Of a stretch of 64,000 nt of DNA, positions 63,863 through 64,000 are shown in pieces (the stretch's first letter is position 1; the number at the start of each line of letters is the position of its first letter). The stretch comes from Prostheceraeus crozeri (taxonomy: Eukaryota; Platyhelminthes; Polycladida; Euryleptidae). The stretch lies in contig CAJQUW010009254.1 in NCBI GenBank assembly GCA_907163375.1, positions 12,501-76,500 of the forward strand, given 5' to 3'. The position numbers and the translations under genes were made by a program. The notes under the pieces are model-generated. The model saw only the letters and a list, made by a program, of their open reading frames with translations, did no database searches and was not told where the DNA came from.

Positions 63863-64000
63863 GTAAGAGGTAACTGGTCACACGCTGTCAATTTCGCGTG
63901 CGCGTCATGAGAGAAACAGAGAATTCGAAGTCAGAATTCAGTTACTTGGTTCACTAATTCAAGTTTCGTCAATGGTAGGGGCTTACACTATGAGGTAACT
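63863..64000. other. Right edge, nothing assigned
   Basis: No recognised feature in the last 138 bases. Confidence 0.5.

Noticed and set aside
1-64000. CRISPR array, bacterial operon or prophage
   Set aside because: No regularly spaced identical repeats with unique spacers, no Shine-Dalgarno-spaced gene series, and abundant spliceosomal introns. The sequence is eukaryotic.

Overview
This 64 kb window is AT-rich metazoan DNA, most likely from a marine or other non-vertebrate animal. The evidence is spliceosomal introns (GT donors, AG acceptors), microsatellites and several animal DNA-transposon superfamilies. The species cannot be named from the sequence. There is no operon, no ribosome-binding-site pattern, and no rRNA, tRNA or CRISPR array that I can recognise. 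Almost every recognisable gene is a transposase or transposon accessory gene. Possible host genes are few and uncertain: a small exon near 1.1 kb, an exon-like stretch at 1.6-1.9 kb, and a 326-codon reading frame at 57.9-58.8 kb.

Layout. 1-2.7 kb: a GA-rich satellite, a self-complementary 18-25 bp repeat and two exon-like pieces. 2.7-4.2 kb: a mariner/Tc1-type element inserted in a (TA)n tract. 4.2-8.7 kb: a foldback element and weak unrecognised coding remnants. 8.7-13.9 kb: a Chapaev-like element (long terminal inverted repeats, 4-bp target duplication AGTA) that carries two Tc1-type insertions. 13.9-22.7 kb: a Tigger/pogo element whose transposase gene is interrupted by a 256-bp foldback MITE and by an 893-bp Tigger-type MITE. 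A structurally complete 5.5-kb hAT element (8-bp duplication AACAGTTA, spliced 784-residue transposase) sits just upstream of the Tigger start codon. 23.0-24.9 kb: a broken piggyBac transposase. 25.5-27.1 kb: a decayed gene of a multicopy metazoan family that I recognise but cannot name. 27-36 kb: small MITEs, an RT-like fragment, a Crypton-like tyrosine recombinase relic beside an unnamed companion gene, a Tc1 relic and a striking tract of giant hairpins. 36.7-46.6 kb: a three-level nest, Tc1 > Harbinger A > Harbinger B. 49.0-56.7 kb: a MITE holding one hAT element and a third, transposase-less Harbinger, which itself holds another hAT. 57.7-64 kb: one possible host exon, local duplications, and at the right edge a second Chapaev-like relic.

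How the genes work together. Target-site duplications and terminal repeats let insertions be ordered without any dating, because outer elements are older than inner ones. Both full Harbinger elements carry the same two-gene system: an HARBI1-type nuclease on the + strand and a MADF-domain DNA-binding protein on the - strand. The genes interlock, each having an exon inside the other's intron. A third Harbinger keeps only the MADF gene. The best candidates for recent activity are hAT-1 and Harbinger A.
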